A DNA stretch of 64,000 bases. It comes from Dillenia suffruticosa. Its lineage: Eukaryota; Streptophyta; Magnoliopsida; Dilleniales; Dilleniaceae. The translations under genes were made by a program, and so were the position numbers. This document shows, in pieces, positions 37,234 through 49,350 of the stretch. How positions within the stretch are numbered: position 1 is the first letter of the stretch; each line of letters begins with the position of its first letter. Location of the stretch: assembly GCA_033439265.1 (NCBI GenBank), contig JAVTVX010000030.1:2916501-2980500 (forward strand), written 5' to 3'. The notes under the pieces are model-generated. The model did no database searches, was not told the DNA's origin, and saw only the letters and a program-made list of their open reading frames with translations.

Positions 37234-40200
37234 ATATTAAACATAGGGAAGACAAAGGGATAGAAACACTGATAAATTCCTCCCACTGGAGATCCGATGA
37301 AGAATCTGCAACACAGCCTTCATTAGAAACTTTCTTAAAAGTCCATTAACATGAAAGGGTAAAGGACATGACTAGCTTTTTTTCCCCTCGTGTTATGGGA
37401 TTTAGCTCTCCACATCACAAATCTTTAGTTTGAGGCATGCTGGCCATCGTCAAATTGAGTAACTAAGAAAAAGAACCGCAGCTAAGGTCCTTTATAAGAT
37501 AATTAAATAAGATACCATTGATAATTTCTTCCCCCCACAAAAGATCCAACAAAAAATCTGCACATATGGCCTTCATTAGAAACTTAAAAGATTTCCATTA
37601 CGAAGAAAGGGTAAAGGACATGACTAGCCTCAAATTTTTTTTTTTCCTCTTTTTAAATTTCGTTTTTTGGGGTTTAGAACTCAATACCACCAATCTTTAG
37701 TCTGAGGCACATTGGCATCATTGAATTGAGTAATTAAGTCAAAAAACTGCAACTAAGGTACTTTGTGAGCTAATTAAATGTAAACGAGAATGGGATATAA
37801 ATGTTCTGCCAGTCAAAGGGAGATCAAGAACTCAATGCACTAGGCCCCTTTTTCTTTCTTCAAGGAAGGGCTCAACCTGTTTCCAACCTATCCAATTTTG
37901 CATTCTTAGTGACAACGGGTTATTTTTTCATTTTAGGAAAAGGGCAAGGCCAGGATTTAAACTATACAAATATTTCAACAATCACTCGCCACAAACTTAG
38001 CAATATGCAGTAATTGGATAGTGAGACCGGAAATGAGGATTTGCGCCTAAATTGTGCCCCTCATTGCGAGTTAACTAACATGATGCAACTAAAGCTTCAT
38101 ATATCTTAATATTGTAAGTAGTACTTAACATCTCTCATAGTTCTGATCAATGTTGCAATGCGATAATGGCATAGCACTCAGCATATCACTATTTAAGTGT
38201 CTAACATCCCCCACCATTTCTTTCCATTTTTATGATTCATGTTGGGGTAGCGAATAGGATTGAGAATTTTATGGAGAGATTCCCCTCAGACAGGAAGTAG
38301 ATTGGCTAAAAAAGATGACTAGGTGAGTCGGAATCAAATTTCAAAATCTCAGTCTCAAGGTGGTTTGGATCTCAGTAAGGTACTATATAAGAACAAATCT
38401 GAAGTAAGCAAATGGTTTGGGAGATTTCCCTTAGAACCCAGTTCCTTATGGCATAAGTTATCAAGAGTAATCTGGTCCGCACCAGAATGGATGGGGTATG
38501 AATGCTAGAGTAAAAGTTTCTCACTATAGTTCTTGGAAATTTATTTCTCAATTATATCATACTTTTATTCCCTTTGTATCTTTCAAAGTGGGTGATATTC
38601 TCGTGTTCTCCACAGGATCCTTGGGCACGGGACTCTCTTTTGTCCATTACCTTCCTTCATGTGTATAGATTGTCTATGCTCTATTCAACTCCTATAAAAG
38701 ACTTCAATAATGGGGAAATGCACTCGACCTCTTGAAATTTTCACTATTTAAATGACCTTTATCATAGAGAAAGTGTAAAGTTTTATTCCTTAACTTCTGT
38801 CTTACCGGAAAATGAATGTTTGCACAATGTTCCTAACACAGGGGTTTGGAGTCTTGATATGTAGGGTGCTTTTACTAGCAAATCATTTTTCCATCATCTG
38901 AGACTTTTTAATGAACCTTTTAATATTTTTTTTTTGGGGGGCATCAAGATTTCTGCCAAGCATAAGGCTTTTACTCAGTCGATGATAATTAACAAAATCA
39001 ATATCAACAATCTACTACAAAGATGAGACCGTAACCTTTTAAAGATGTCTTGCAAGATGTTTGTGTTATGTGCTATAACAAAACAGAGACCATATGTTTT
39101 TACATTGTTCAATGGCAATGGAGATTCGCTTATTTACCATGGGTGATAATAAGTAGGAATGTCCTAAGACCATAGCTAATTTGTTTCTCACAAAATTAGA
39201 GGATTTTTAGAGTAGAAAGCTGCTCGCTTGCTTTGGAGATGCGCGTTTTGACTATTCCTTGTTGTATTTGGAGACGGTGGAATGCCAAATCTTAAAAAAA
39301 ATTAGAAAATCAATTCTTCTCTTCCATGGGATAAAATTGTGTTTTATACTTGTCTACAGGCATCCTTTGGCATTTTTAAACATTATAACTAAGAAGAGTT
39401 AAGGAGGGATTGAAGAGCAATTATGTTAGTATATGTCCTTTTTCTTTTTTCTGTCTCCGAGGATTTCTCATCTTTCATATTTTTGTACATTTTTTAATAC
39501 ATATAATCCAATTTCTTTTTCTATAAAAAAACTTTAAAAAAAAAATAATGGCAATCACCTCTAAATTGCAATAAATTTTGAAAGTATCTTTGTACATGCT
39601 TAAAAAGAACTCCACAGAAAACAGGAAAGTTTCATTCAGCTAATTGATTCAAACATGTCAACATACACTCCAGGATTCCAATGCAAATTCAAGTTATGAT
39701 TGAAGAAATTTGTTGACAGAAGTCATTGTACCAGACTGACTAGCAGATATAGGATGGTTTGTTGTCAATGGCAGTGTCATGTACTATAGCTATAAAACAT
39801 TTTTTTAGCCCAAGAAAGGGTACATGTGGAGGTGGAGGTACTGCCTGAGGTACATAGCCAAAGGTGAATATGACATCTCAACTGGCCAAAACATAAGATA
39901 ATGGAGTAGGACGATCTACAAACTTAGATGGAAGATAGAAACGAATTGAATTTATGTCACTCAGGTCCTTGAATGAGCCCTGTTCCTCTCCTTTTAAACC
40001 AACCAAAAAATAGCTAGACGGATCACTTCAACAAGTTTCTCTCAAGTTTCTCTCATATGTATAAACTCCATTCTCCTCTTAAGCCCATGATTCACTATAT
40101 AAAGACCCGGAAAGTACCCACAAGATATGAAGAAGAGAGAGAATACCACGTTCCAAAAAATAGCATGTCCATGAGCAGCACAAAAAGCACATGAGACACA

Positions 40201-43200
40201 GTTTCAGATTCTCTCTTTCAATTATTGTGAATTAGACCGGTTTACTATAGAACCACTTAAATCTTTTAACCTCTTCTCAGAGCCAGTAAAAATTGTCGAA
40301 ATGTTCCAAAACCGAGTCATTAGCATTTTTCTAATAAAATCAACATGTCAGTGCCTACCAGCTAGAAGACATCACATAGCTGACGAACTCCTCATGCTGG
40401 CTATTATAAAAGATGAAAAAAAAAAAAGGATCTCTAGGAGGAACAGAACCAATCTAGACACCATACTGAAAGAAACCCCTGGCCCATCTTCCACTTTGAA
40501 AGCCATCATCCACTTTGAAAGCCATATTTCAGAAAATGATCTCCCCAATATATCCTACTACCCTCCCAAGAAACACATAATAGCTACCATTAACACTGTT
40601 GGTCATCCGGTTATTAAATCCTGCTATATTTAGCCTCAACCATGTTCCTCCAAAACAAATCCTTTACCAACATGAACTCCACAATGATTGTCTCAAGAAT
40701 GCATTGTTAAAACTGCCCCCAACAATTTGATCACAAAACCCATTTTTATACATAAATAACTTGATGGCCTCACATCCATCCAAGTCCAATGAGAATTTGT
40801 GCATCCCTTGCAAACTGTAACCTGCCCATTTCACAACTCATACACAATACAACATCTATGTGAATGTAGTGACATTGACCTTTATTATATATGGCCTTTT
40901 TCTTTGGCTATAATTGGATTGTTTGACCATTGTAGCTAATGCAGGGAGACATACGCAATACAGGACATTATTCTGGGACAGAAAAAATGAATAAATAAAT
41001 TTATCAGTTCTAGCTCCCTAGAACCAACCAGGGCTGAGTGCTATCACGTGTAGAAAACAACTATGACTTACAAAGTGTTCCTGTAGTTAAATAAAAACAA
41101 AGTGAAAAGATAAAAACTCTATCAAAGGATGAAAGAGGCCCCAACAGACATCAATCTCTAGCACTCTGGGCACACTAAGACCTACCTCCAACAACAGGCT
41201 ACAAATTCGAGACAGATTTGTTTTTCTATCCACCCCTTTGCATTGTTGATGGCTTTGGATTAAGAAGAGTATATACAAAAAAATAAAAAATTAAAAAGAA
41301 GAAGTAAGAAACAAGAATGGGCCAGCATTCTCTAGTGAGCATATGCAGGAAAAAGGAAAGAGAGAACAAACAGCAGGTTTGCAATTACTACTGCTCCTGA
41401 ATGACATTCACATAAAGCTAAAATCTAAAATGTTTGCATTCAACCGCTACTAGAAGGACTTCCTAGTATAAGTGTTGTTCTCCTTCAGAGCATTTCTTTC
41501 TTATATGCAGATCAAAACATCAAGTAATTTTTGCAAAAATTTGCACACTTGAGCTTAAGGCCGAAGAAATTGTCATTATTGGACCTTTCGGATTCATGAT
41601 TACCATCATGTGCTTGATGATTTATTTAAGAACAAATAAACCAAAAAAAAAAAGATACACTCTTCCACACTCTTCCACACTTATTTATTTATTTATTTAT
41701 TTATTGATTTATTTTAAATCATTTTTAAATTTGTCTCTCAAATGGCCGACTCCAAATTATTGGGTTTAAGTCTCGGTTTGTTGTTGTTGTTGTACTCTTC
41801 CACACTTGAATGCACAAATAAGTCCATGTGCAGAAGATAGGCAATCAACAATGCAACACTGCCAAGTTGTACTCATTGAATGTAACTACTCGCAATGAAT
41901 AAAGAGGTGGACACTATGATACACGCTCCAGCAGAAGCCTTCTAATGCATGACATCCAAGATAAGTTGCATTTTCAAATATTGTTGAATTTAGCTCCAGA
42001 AATAGAAGAATTATTAGAATGGCAGAGAAATGACATGAACCAAAACCTTTGACTCTCTTCATAGGCAGAATCTATTAGAGAAACTGAGAGACCACATTGG
42101 TACCAATATGCATTTTCTTAGAGAAGCATACCTTACCAATAGACAGTAAATTTAGTGGGTAAGGATGCTAGCTCCCTTAACCAAATCTCAGGTTTGAAAC
42201 TTAGGAATGGAAAAGACTACATTGGGAGAGCTACCCCCTAAAATAGGCCCAACATGTGCTTGAACCAGATTAGTCAGAGCATGGCTCCGAATACCGGTTG
42301 GTACAGCAACCCCAAAAAAAAAATAAAATAAAATAAAATAAGCATACCTTTCACTCTCTGCTCATAAGCAGATCGATCACGCATCATTAGAGCAGCTGCC
42401 TCTCCATTTAAGGGGTCCGAAGGGTTTGGATACAAAAGAAGTTGTGGAAGGAACACTTCAAACACATTTACCAAATCTGCAGAAACAAGTGCATCAAAAC
42501 TTATGTCCAAATGCTCTAACCATTACAAGTGGAAAATGATACCAATTTAGATTCAGCAATACAACAGAAATATCATTTGTGAAAGCAAAATGTGCTAGAT
42601 GAATAATTTTATACCGAACATGGGGCTCCAGGTCTGATTAATCACATCCAAGCAAACTGATCCCGACCTGAAATTTAACATCACCAATAGTGTTAGGCAC
42701 TAAAATTATTTCTCATTTCCACAAAAGCACCATAACCGTCCATTTACTCACATCTCATCAACATTTGGGTGGTAGATCTTGTTAACAAATCCTATGGATG
42801 GAGACTTATATGGATAAGCATCAGGAAGCTCAACCCTTACCCTCCACACACCACCATGATAAAGACCTGCCACAACCAATCAAAGGAGAGAAGAAATAGC
42901 AGAAATTCCCCCTTTTAGTCAAAACTCAAGACGCACATTCTAATTTAGTAAACTCACCGAGGACTTATAGTAAACAACAAAACTGCAGCCCAAATTGGCA
43001 ATAAAGCTACAGAACCCAAAAATAACAATAACAATAATAGTAATAATTATAAAAATAAAGAACTTCTTTCCACAAGCCTATATTGAATGAGTTCAGAAAC
43101 AAGAGAGCAACTTGCAACTATAAGCAGTCAAGAACAACCAAAAAAAATTGAAGATTAGAATGGAAAATTTTGAAAATTACATACTAAAAAAAGCACAATT

Positions 43201-43639
43201 GCACATAATATCCAGAAAACCCCCAACAGATATAAGTCTACAAAAACCTCAACGTATCAGATACCAAATCAAGAAACCTAATACCAGCGAAAAAAAATAT
43301 CAAAAACAAGAATTACCCACATAATCAAACACCACAAAAAACCAAGGATTTACATTAATTCAATCAAAGAATGGAAATAATTAAATTATGGGGAATGAGA
43401 AATTACTGTCTCTGGGTCCATGGAAATCAACATAGAATTCCTGCATGCCATCATTGATCATCTCAACCTTGTAATCACTCATCATCCTAATTAAAACAAA
43501 GAAACAAAGAAAACCCAGAAAAGAATAAATGAAAATTACACAAAAAGATGAAGAAAATTAAAATCCTGAGCTGATTGATTAGAAGAATTATTAACAGTTT
43601 CATCAAGTCCATCTCACGGCGCTTGCTTGGGGAAGACAT
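33150..43639 (-). CDS. UBC5: UBC5-like E2 ubiquitin-conjugating enzyme
   Basis: E2 enzyme of the plant UBC4/5/6 group (UBE2H relatives), which takes ubiquitin from E1 as a thioester and passes it to substrates or E3 partners. Exons, in order of translation: 43639-43596, 43486-43407, 42866-42752, 42667-42615, 42476-42348, 33280-33150. All junctions are GT-AG and in phase, giving 183 residues (family 183-187). [11 protein letters not shown] starts it; the HPN motif is at 74-76, the catalytic cysteine is C85 in GSVCLDV, and the tail is acidic ([16 protein letters not shown]). Wording is closest to Arabidopsis UBC5. The last intron is about 9 kb and holds L1 and RTE debris, a tandem duplication and a SINE beside the donor. 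The gene looks functional. The UBC5 symbol is by resemblance; UBC4 or UBC6 orthology is possible. Confidence 0.93.
35020..35200 (+). mobile_element. L1-type LINE fragment (reverse transcriptase part)
   Basis: Short translated pieces, in more than one frame, read like the GCK...LPFTYLGLPLG and [10 protein letters not shown] stretch of plant L1 reverse transcriptases. It is decayed and lies inside the E2 intron, about 3 kb before a second L1 piece in the same sense. Confidence 0.5.
37196..37229. repeat. (CA)n microsatellite
   Basis: About 17 uninterrupted AC/CA units inside the last E2 intron. Confidence 0.9.
37268..37775. repeat. Diverged tandem duplication, period about 248 bp
   Basis: Copy one (37268-37514) and copy two (37516-37775) share, in order, GATAA.TTC.TCC, CTTCATTAGAAACTT, GGGTAAAGGACATGACTAGC, AATCTTTAGT.TGAGGCA, AAATTGAGTAA.TAAG and GCTAATTAAAT-like ends. 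Differences are frequent, so the event is old. It lies in the last E2 intron and has no coding sense that I can see. Confidence 0.8.
38200..39560 (+). mobile_element. L1-type LINE, 3' part with A-rich tail
   Basis: Translated pieces follow the C-terminal half of plant L1 ORF2: [14 protein letters not shown], then [27 protein letters not shown] and a cysteine-rich zf-RVT-like region near 39050-39150. An A-rich tail follows at about 39526-39550. It carries many stops and is inactive. It probably belongs to the same insertion as the piece near 35020, with later material between them. Confidence 0.7.
41683..41793 (+). mobile_element. RTE-type LINE 3' tail with 14-bp target duplication
   Basis: The stretch TTTGTCTCTCAAATGG followed by (TTG)n matches the 3' end common to plant RTE LINEs. 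A perfect direct repeat ACTCTTCCACACTT flanks it (41669-41682 and 41794-41807). It is a 5'-truncated retroposition event within the E2 intron. Confidence 0.7.
42135..42339 (+). mobile_element. tRNA-derived SINE at the E2 splice donor
   Basis: A SINE family copy with a box-B-like GGTTTGAAACT (near 42193), body words GGGAGAGCT and CAGATTAGTCAG, and an (AAAAT)n tail. The target duplication AAGCATACCTT (42124-42134 and 42340-42350) includes the donor of E2 exon 5. Read on the gene's strand it is AAGGTATGCTT, with the exon ending at 42348. The SINE therefore starts about eight bases into the intron, in antisense to the gene, and a second copy of the donor lies on its far side, with GT at 42131-42130. 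Confidence 0.85.
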
Positions 43640-43667
43640 GATTTTCTGTGCCTGATTTTCGGTGGCC

Positions 43668-43700
<33 letters not shown>

Positions 43701-43780
43701 TAGAGATGAGTTTTCTTGTGCAACAGAGAGAAGCTAATGAATGGGTTCAGACATGTGCGAGTGAAACCAGGAGATATAAT
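43640..43780 (-). promoter_or_regulatory. E2 promoter and CT-rich 5' leader
   Basis: On the gene's strand the leader carries a long CT repeat (complement of 43669-43710), common in plant core promoters and leaders. A weak TATA-like ATTATATCTC lies about 130 bases upstream of the ATG (43771-43780). The transcription start is not determined. Confidence 0.45.
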
Positions 43781-43789
43781 AGTTGGGGG

Positions 43790-45275
43790 ATTTTTTTTTT
43801 TTTTAAACCCAGATGTATTAAATTGAGTTATGTAACTTTTCTTCAATTTTTAATAAATTATAAGAGATTTTTTTATGATTTTTATCTATATCGATATTTA
43901 TAAAATTATGACTATTAAATTATTAAATTTATTATTTTACTATCCCATTTCATAAAGAATAATACCATTAAATAGTAAATTTACAACAATACTCATAAAA
44001 TTGTGATCATAAATTTATCGTATCTATTATAAAATATTTATTAGAAAAATAATACTATTAAAAAAGTAATTTATAGTGATATTATTATTAAGATAATATA
44101 AAATTTCACTTATTTAATATTAATATAATATTGATCAATAGGTGGCTTCCTCTATTGGACTGCAGATTCTCTCTCCTCTTCTCTTTTTCTCCCTCTCATG
44201 TGTTTGTAGGTAGGTGTTCATGTATTTTCATTTTTGGTCCAAATGCATCGTCCCTTATCAATGTGTAAATTTGAGATGTTTAAATAAATTATAATTTTTT
44301 ATATTTAATTTATCCGATAGTTGATACCGATTTTTATAAGATCTCATATTTAAATCGTGTATATAAAAAAATATAAAAATTTTATCTTTTAAACGCTAAA
44401 TCAATTAAATTTAATCGATCAACATAATTTTCGGGTACTAATAGTTTATAAATTATAATTTGTACCCCTTTTTAAAAATGATATTAATGGAAAGGAAACA
44501 AATGAATACATCGCCACATCTAATTCAATCCCCACATTAAAAAAAAAAATTCTATTTAAGTGATTAGATTTGATCTCAAACAATTTTTTCAACATCGAAA
44601 TATATTATAATTAGGAAAAATTAGATTTTTTTATGTGGTGTAAAATATAATATTCAAAAGGGTATTACATTATAATCGAGTGTTATTTAGGTGAGTTCAA
44701 GCTCGCTCAAGATTGAAATATTATCAGGTAATATTGTTGGATAGTGTTATTAAATACTGTGAGTAATATATTTAAAAGAGTATATCTATAAACATAATTT
44801 TATATATAAAAAATATTTTAAAAATATAATTATATATAAAAAATATTTTTAAAAAATATAATTAATAGATTTCAAATAATTTATCGATCTTTTAAACTAG
44901 AGCTCGAATTCAAGCTAGAGCTTGATCTCAAACTCGATACCGAGCTACTCAAGCCCGAGCTCGAACTTATCACGGGTACCTGTGACAGAGTGTCATAACA
45001 GGCCTTGGCCTGTCCCACTGAGAGGAGCAACAACAAAATTTTAAAAGTATTATTAAAAATATACATATTAAATATATTTTTTCACCCATTCACTCCTCCA
45101 ATACTGGCTTCACACTAATTATAATAATTGTATTATTTACAAATATCGAAAAAAAAGGTCAGGCATATTACAACCTTTTTTTTTTTAATTTTTTTTGCAT
45201 GACTTTTCACCAATATCTAAATATATTATAATATGAATTTTTTTAATGAATAAAATCCAAATTCATAAGTAGAAA

Positions 45276-45323
<48 letters not shown>

Positions 45324-47152
45324 TTGCTTTCATTGGATGCCCTGAGAATTTTGGGTCATAAAGGAAAGGCATATATTTATCTATATCAATACGAAAGAAC
45401 CATTTGAGGGGCTAAGCACAAAAAGGCCAATAATAATAATAATAAAATAATAATAAACAAAGACAACTCATAAAATGTCCAAAATACCCCAATGGGTCTA
45501 TAGATGGTTATAGCTCCCTCGGCGTGACATGACCTTTTCCTTTTGGTTTCATTGTATATTATTAAAGGAGAGGTGGAGGAGGAGGATTCATGTTGCGTAC
45601 AGAACAGCTACGCGTGGCCTCCTTGTTGGTGATTGGTGTCATTCACTTTTACTACTTCTAGCCACCATCCACTTTCAAAACTTCATGTGAGTATGGGATC
45701 AAGGTGAGAGGTCGAGGGAGATCCAAAAATCTTTGTGGGCATGAGATGGTCTCGAGGAACTTTCATTCCTTCTATCGAAATCTTGAAGCATACGCGCGTG
45801 TGGTTTCTTGTAAGAGTGTACATATGCATAATATATGATCGATACATGATTGATTCTTAGACTAAATACAAATCGATTATTAGGTTAAATAAGTTAATAT
45901 TCTATACTAAATAATATGTTAGATATAAGAGTCAATATTCTATCAGCGACAAATAGTCTAGAGTTATTGTAGCCAAATAAAAATAACCAAATAAAAAAAA
46001 AAAGAGGTCTGTTCACATCTTCAAAAGGGTCAAAATTTTTAATAAAAAAACATTTATTAAACATTTTTATCATAAAAAACCCATTTTTTATCAAATAATT
46101 TTTTAACGCGAAGGTCTCTAATAAAAAATATTTTTAATCATAATAGCATAATTATATGATTTCTATTTCAAAAAAAATATACAAAACAAATATCAATAAT
46201 AATTCATATTAATTTCAAAATTTAAACCACTTAAAAGATATCATATTTGAATTCTGATTTTTAAATTTTTTTAATTCTAATTCCGATTTCTGAATGTGAA
46301 CCAAACGCTCCCAGAGTACCCAACAGAATATATAAAATGTGAGATTTCTTAAGGGGTTTTCAAGAAAGGTAGTGGCTTAGGGTTCTTGTGGTGTTATAAC
46401 CAAGGATAGGATCAAAAATGTTTGTGCTTGGATTTAGGAACTAAAATAGAAGACATTTATTTTAAACTTTTGTAAAGTAATTTTATACATAATCAATTTG
46501 TGGTTATTGTACTTGTTGATACCCACAAATATAATATTCAAGATAAAATTTGTCTATTTAATAAAAAAAATTTAATAATTTATATTTATACAACTACTAT
46601 CTAATAATCATTATTTTTATTAAAAATAAATTTTAATTTTAGTATTTTTAATATTAGGGGGTTTGACCCATCACTTTTTTTTTTTTTTTTTTTTAACCAT
46701 ATGCACTTCTGCTAAAGTTGTTGTGGAGATATTTCAAATGATCTGTCAAACCCCAAAAATCAAAAATAGTTTTGGATAAATATAAGAAGTTGATTTTTAT
46801 TAATACTAAAATTACGATTTTTCTAGAAATATTACTATGCGAAAACAACAAGTAGGGCAAACAGTTTTTGATTTTTACACTATATTCATGAATGACCCCC
46901 ACAATATTCCAAAAAGATGGATGAGCAAGCTGGCAAAGGGGGATTGTTTAGAGGCAAAGAAAGTGCTTTTAAGAAGATAAGTATAATTCAGTGGGCTAAA
47001 CCTAAGGAGAACCCAATTGACCAGCTCTTCAAGTAATCTTTAAAAATAAAAAATAATGATAATAATAAGAAAAAATTAGAAAAGAAAACTTTTTTGGAGA
47101 CCAAAATCCCCATGGAGTGACAACTTGTGTCTTAAAAGATTCTCTAAAAATC
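43790..47152. other. AT-rich spacer, no genes seen
   Basis: No convincing coding or RNA gene. It holds an ATT microsatellite, a GAGCTCGA-type palindromic patch near 44895-44970 (unassigned repeat debris), a T run near 46676 and a low-complexity A/T background. Confidence 0.55.
45276..45324. repeat. (ATT)n microsatellite
   Basis: About 16 uninterrupted ATT/TTA units in the spacer upstream of the E2 gene. Confidence 0.9.
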
Positions 47153-47315
47153 AAATTCTTTTAAATTGAATGATTGAATACTTTATTTTCTTAATCAAAT
47201 ATCTCGACTTTAAATTCTGAGAATAACAAAAGAAAATTAACCCTTAAAATAAATTTTATAATATTTAAACTGAATTAATCGGATAAAATTTAGATATCGA
47301 TAAAAAAAAAAATCC
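47153..47315 (+). mobile_element. Old tRNA-derived SINE copy
   Basis: A strongly diverged family copy recognisable by ACTGAATTAATCGGATAA, AGATATCGATAA and an A-run tail. An imperfect direct repeat (ATTCTCTAAAAATC / ATCCTCTAAGAATA) flanks it. It is among the oldest copies by appearance. Confidence 0.6.
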
Positions 47316-47774
47316 TCTAAGAATATCTCATCTTTTTTGTATGGTTCATTGCATCGTATGCTTTGTATATGTGTGTCAGTGTCAGACAGCATGCGGCACC
47401 GTCACTGCCCTAAATAAAAGGTGCCCATTTTGGGACCTTTCAGCCAAAGCAATGGGTCACTTGTAAAACCTTCTCATTCTCTCTCCTCGTTAACCTTCTT
47501 ATTTAAATATTTTTTTTTACCAAAATCTAATATTTAAATTTTCATAAACACTTATATTTCCATAATTTTTATATAAAAAATAATATTTTTTTATGTTTTT
47601 CTTTTCTTTATTGATAATTTAGACATGGAATAAGTTGATTTTTTTTTTCTATATATCAAATAAAATTAGATAAATCAAACAAGTTAAAAATAAAATAGAC
47701 TAAAATTTTCATACCAGTCTATTTCAATAAGAAGTTAAAAATTTTTAAAATTTTTCAAAAATACTTTTCGAATT

Positions 47775-48191
47775 TGTTAGAATATGGTGACTCAATCACG
47801 TAACGGAAACAATAATTAACATTTTTCAGAATCATAAAAGATCAAGTTTACGGTGTACCTTAATCGGTGATTCGAATAATTTCGGAAACCGCAAACTTGG
47901 AACTGCAACAACTCGCAGTCGGGATGATAGTTACGTAAGACGAACTATTAACACAATACCACGACGTTCCAACCCTTAACCCGGTGATTCGTGCGTTGAT
48001 CGGAATCAATCCCTCTTGATCATCATCTCTCTTGATTAATTATTTCTCTTGTCCTTTTTTTTTTCTTTTTTCTTTTTGTCTGTAAATCATAACTCCCGTA
48101 GGAGTTATTTAGAGAGTGAAAATAGGGGAGAGTGGGGTAATGGGTAACTGCCCATTACCCCCAACCTGCTCCACGTGGGCATCAATTAACA
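47775..48191 (-). repeat. 3' LTR of second copia element
   Basis: On the element's strand it starts TGTTAATTGATG and ends TTCTAACA, and it is repeated at 54497-54914. It adjoins the polypurine tract on its high-coordinate side. Confidence 0.93.
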
Positions 48192-49350
48192 TCTCCCACT
48201 TGCACACGAGGGCATTTTATTTCCGTCATAAGATCACAACTCATGCGATCCACCATCTCACCCTACAGGGTTTTCATACAGGGTTGGACGTCGTGCGACT
48301 AGCGAGTACACCTGCAAACAAAAACTGCTCGACACACCTGTTAGGATGATTGAGTAGTCACCGTTAATATCATAAGAAAGCTCGCTGTACCCCAGATCCA
48401 AGACTAATTACATTCATCGAGCTACTTTCCTCACCGAAAGTAATCCCCAGATATTACTCGACTATGTATTCACTATCATGTTCAAATCCCTACATGGATG
48501 AACATAAAAGACCGGTCGGTGAATACAACATAACAATGCAATGTCAATTGGTCTTCCTTTTCCCAAACTCGAATCTATCGATCTCAATTCGGCTGCTTTC
48601 CTAGACCTGTCCCTCAGACCTCAATTTATCTTCCGAGCCATTGGTAAACAGACTAAAGTAGCAAACACTGAATCATGATCTCAAGAGACAGCCGAAAGTA
48701 ATAAGGGCACAAGAGATCCCGCCCAATGGATCTCGAATCTCACACAGTGGGGCTTGGGGATAAGTTTTAAATTATTGTCTCAAGTAATATAGCTCCCACT
48801 ATCCCAAGTCGTCTTTTCACACGTGGTATGAAACACGTGCCACAGTGTTACTCCCCCATCTCTCAGAAGGGCATATGTCAGATTTCTCCAACACTGTGCA
48901 GGTATGGGGCCACAGTCTACACATAAGACTTTACCTAGAGATCTCAGAAAGAGTACCTATGAGACAATATCACAAATTACAGGTGATATCCGAGATCTCA
49001 AACCTGGCTTCTCACAAGCAACATGGATGTGGGTACTTCCATGTCGGTCATATCACATATGACCTCATCCTGAACACGTATCAGGGCGACTTATGTTCTA
49101 GCAGGGCCACTCTCAAAACCTCTTACAACTAGAAACCGTCTCATCCCCGCTCACTCAGAGCCGGAGGTGGTCACTCGTGTGAGAGAGTCGACCTCGCCTG
49201 CCTGACATATCTATTACATATATATGATAATTAAAAGTAAGTGCATTAAATGAAAAATATAATGCAAAAGTGACTGAATAATGCACTATAATCATATATA
49301 TATAAAATCAATAAGCATCAACGTCATCATTAAGTACAAACTGAGAAATG
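48192..49350 (-). other. 3' non-coding block of second copia element
   Basis: Over 1 kb between the end of pol and the 3' LTR, with no sense reading frame of note. It aligns along most of its length with 5880-6883 of the first element, apart from the low-similarity stretch next to pol. The polypurine tract AAGTGGGAGA adjoins the LTR. The open frame on the opposite strand near 48845-49132 probably reflects chance. Confidence 0.8.

Noticed and set aside
40301-40633. 110-codon open frame in the E2 intron
   Set aside because: No recognisable domain, low complexity and no splice context.
48845-49132. 95-codon frame opposite to the copia 3' block
   Set aside because: It is antisense to the element, and similarity to the other element is at DNA level. 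A real antisense protein is not supported.
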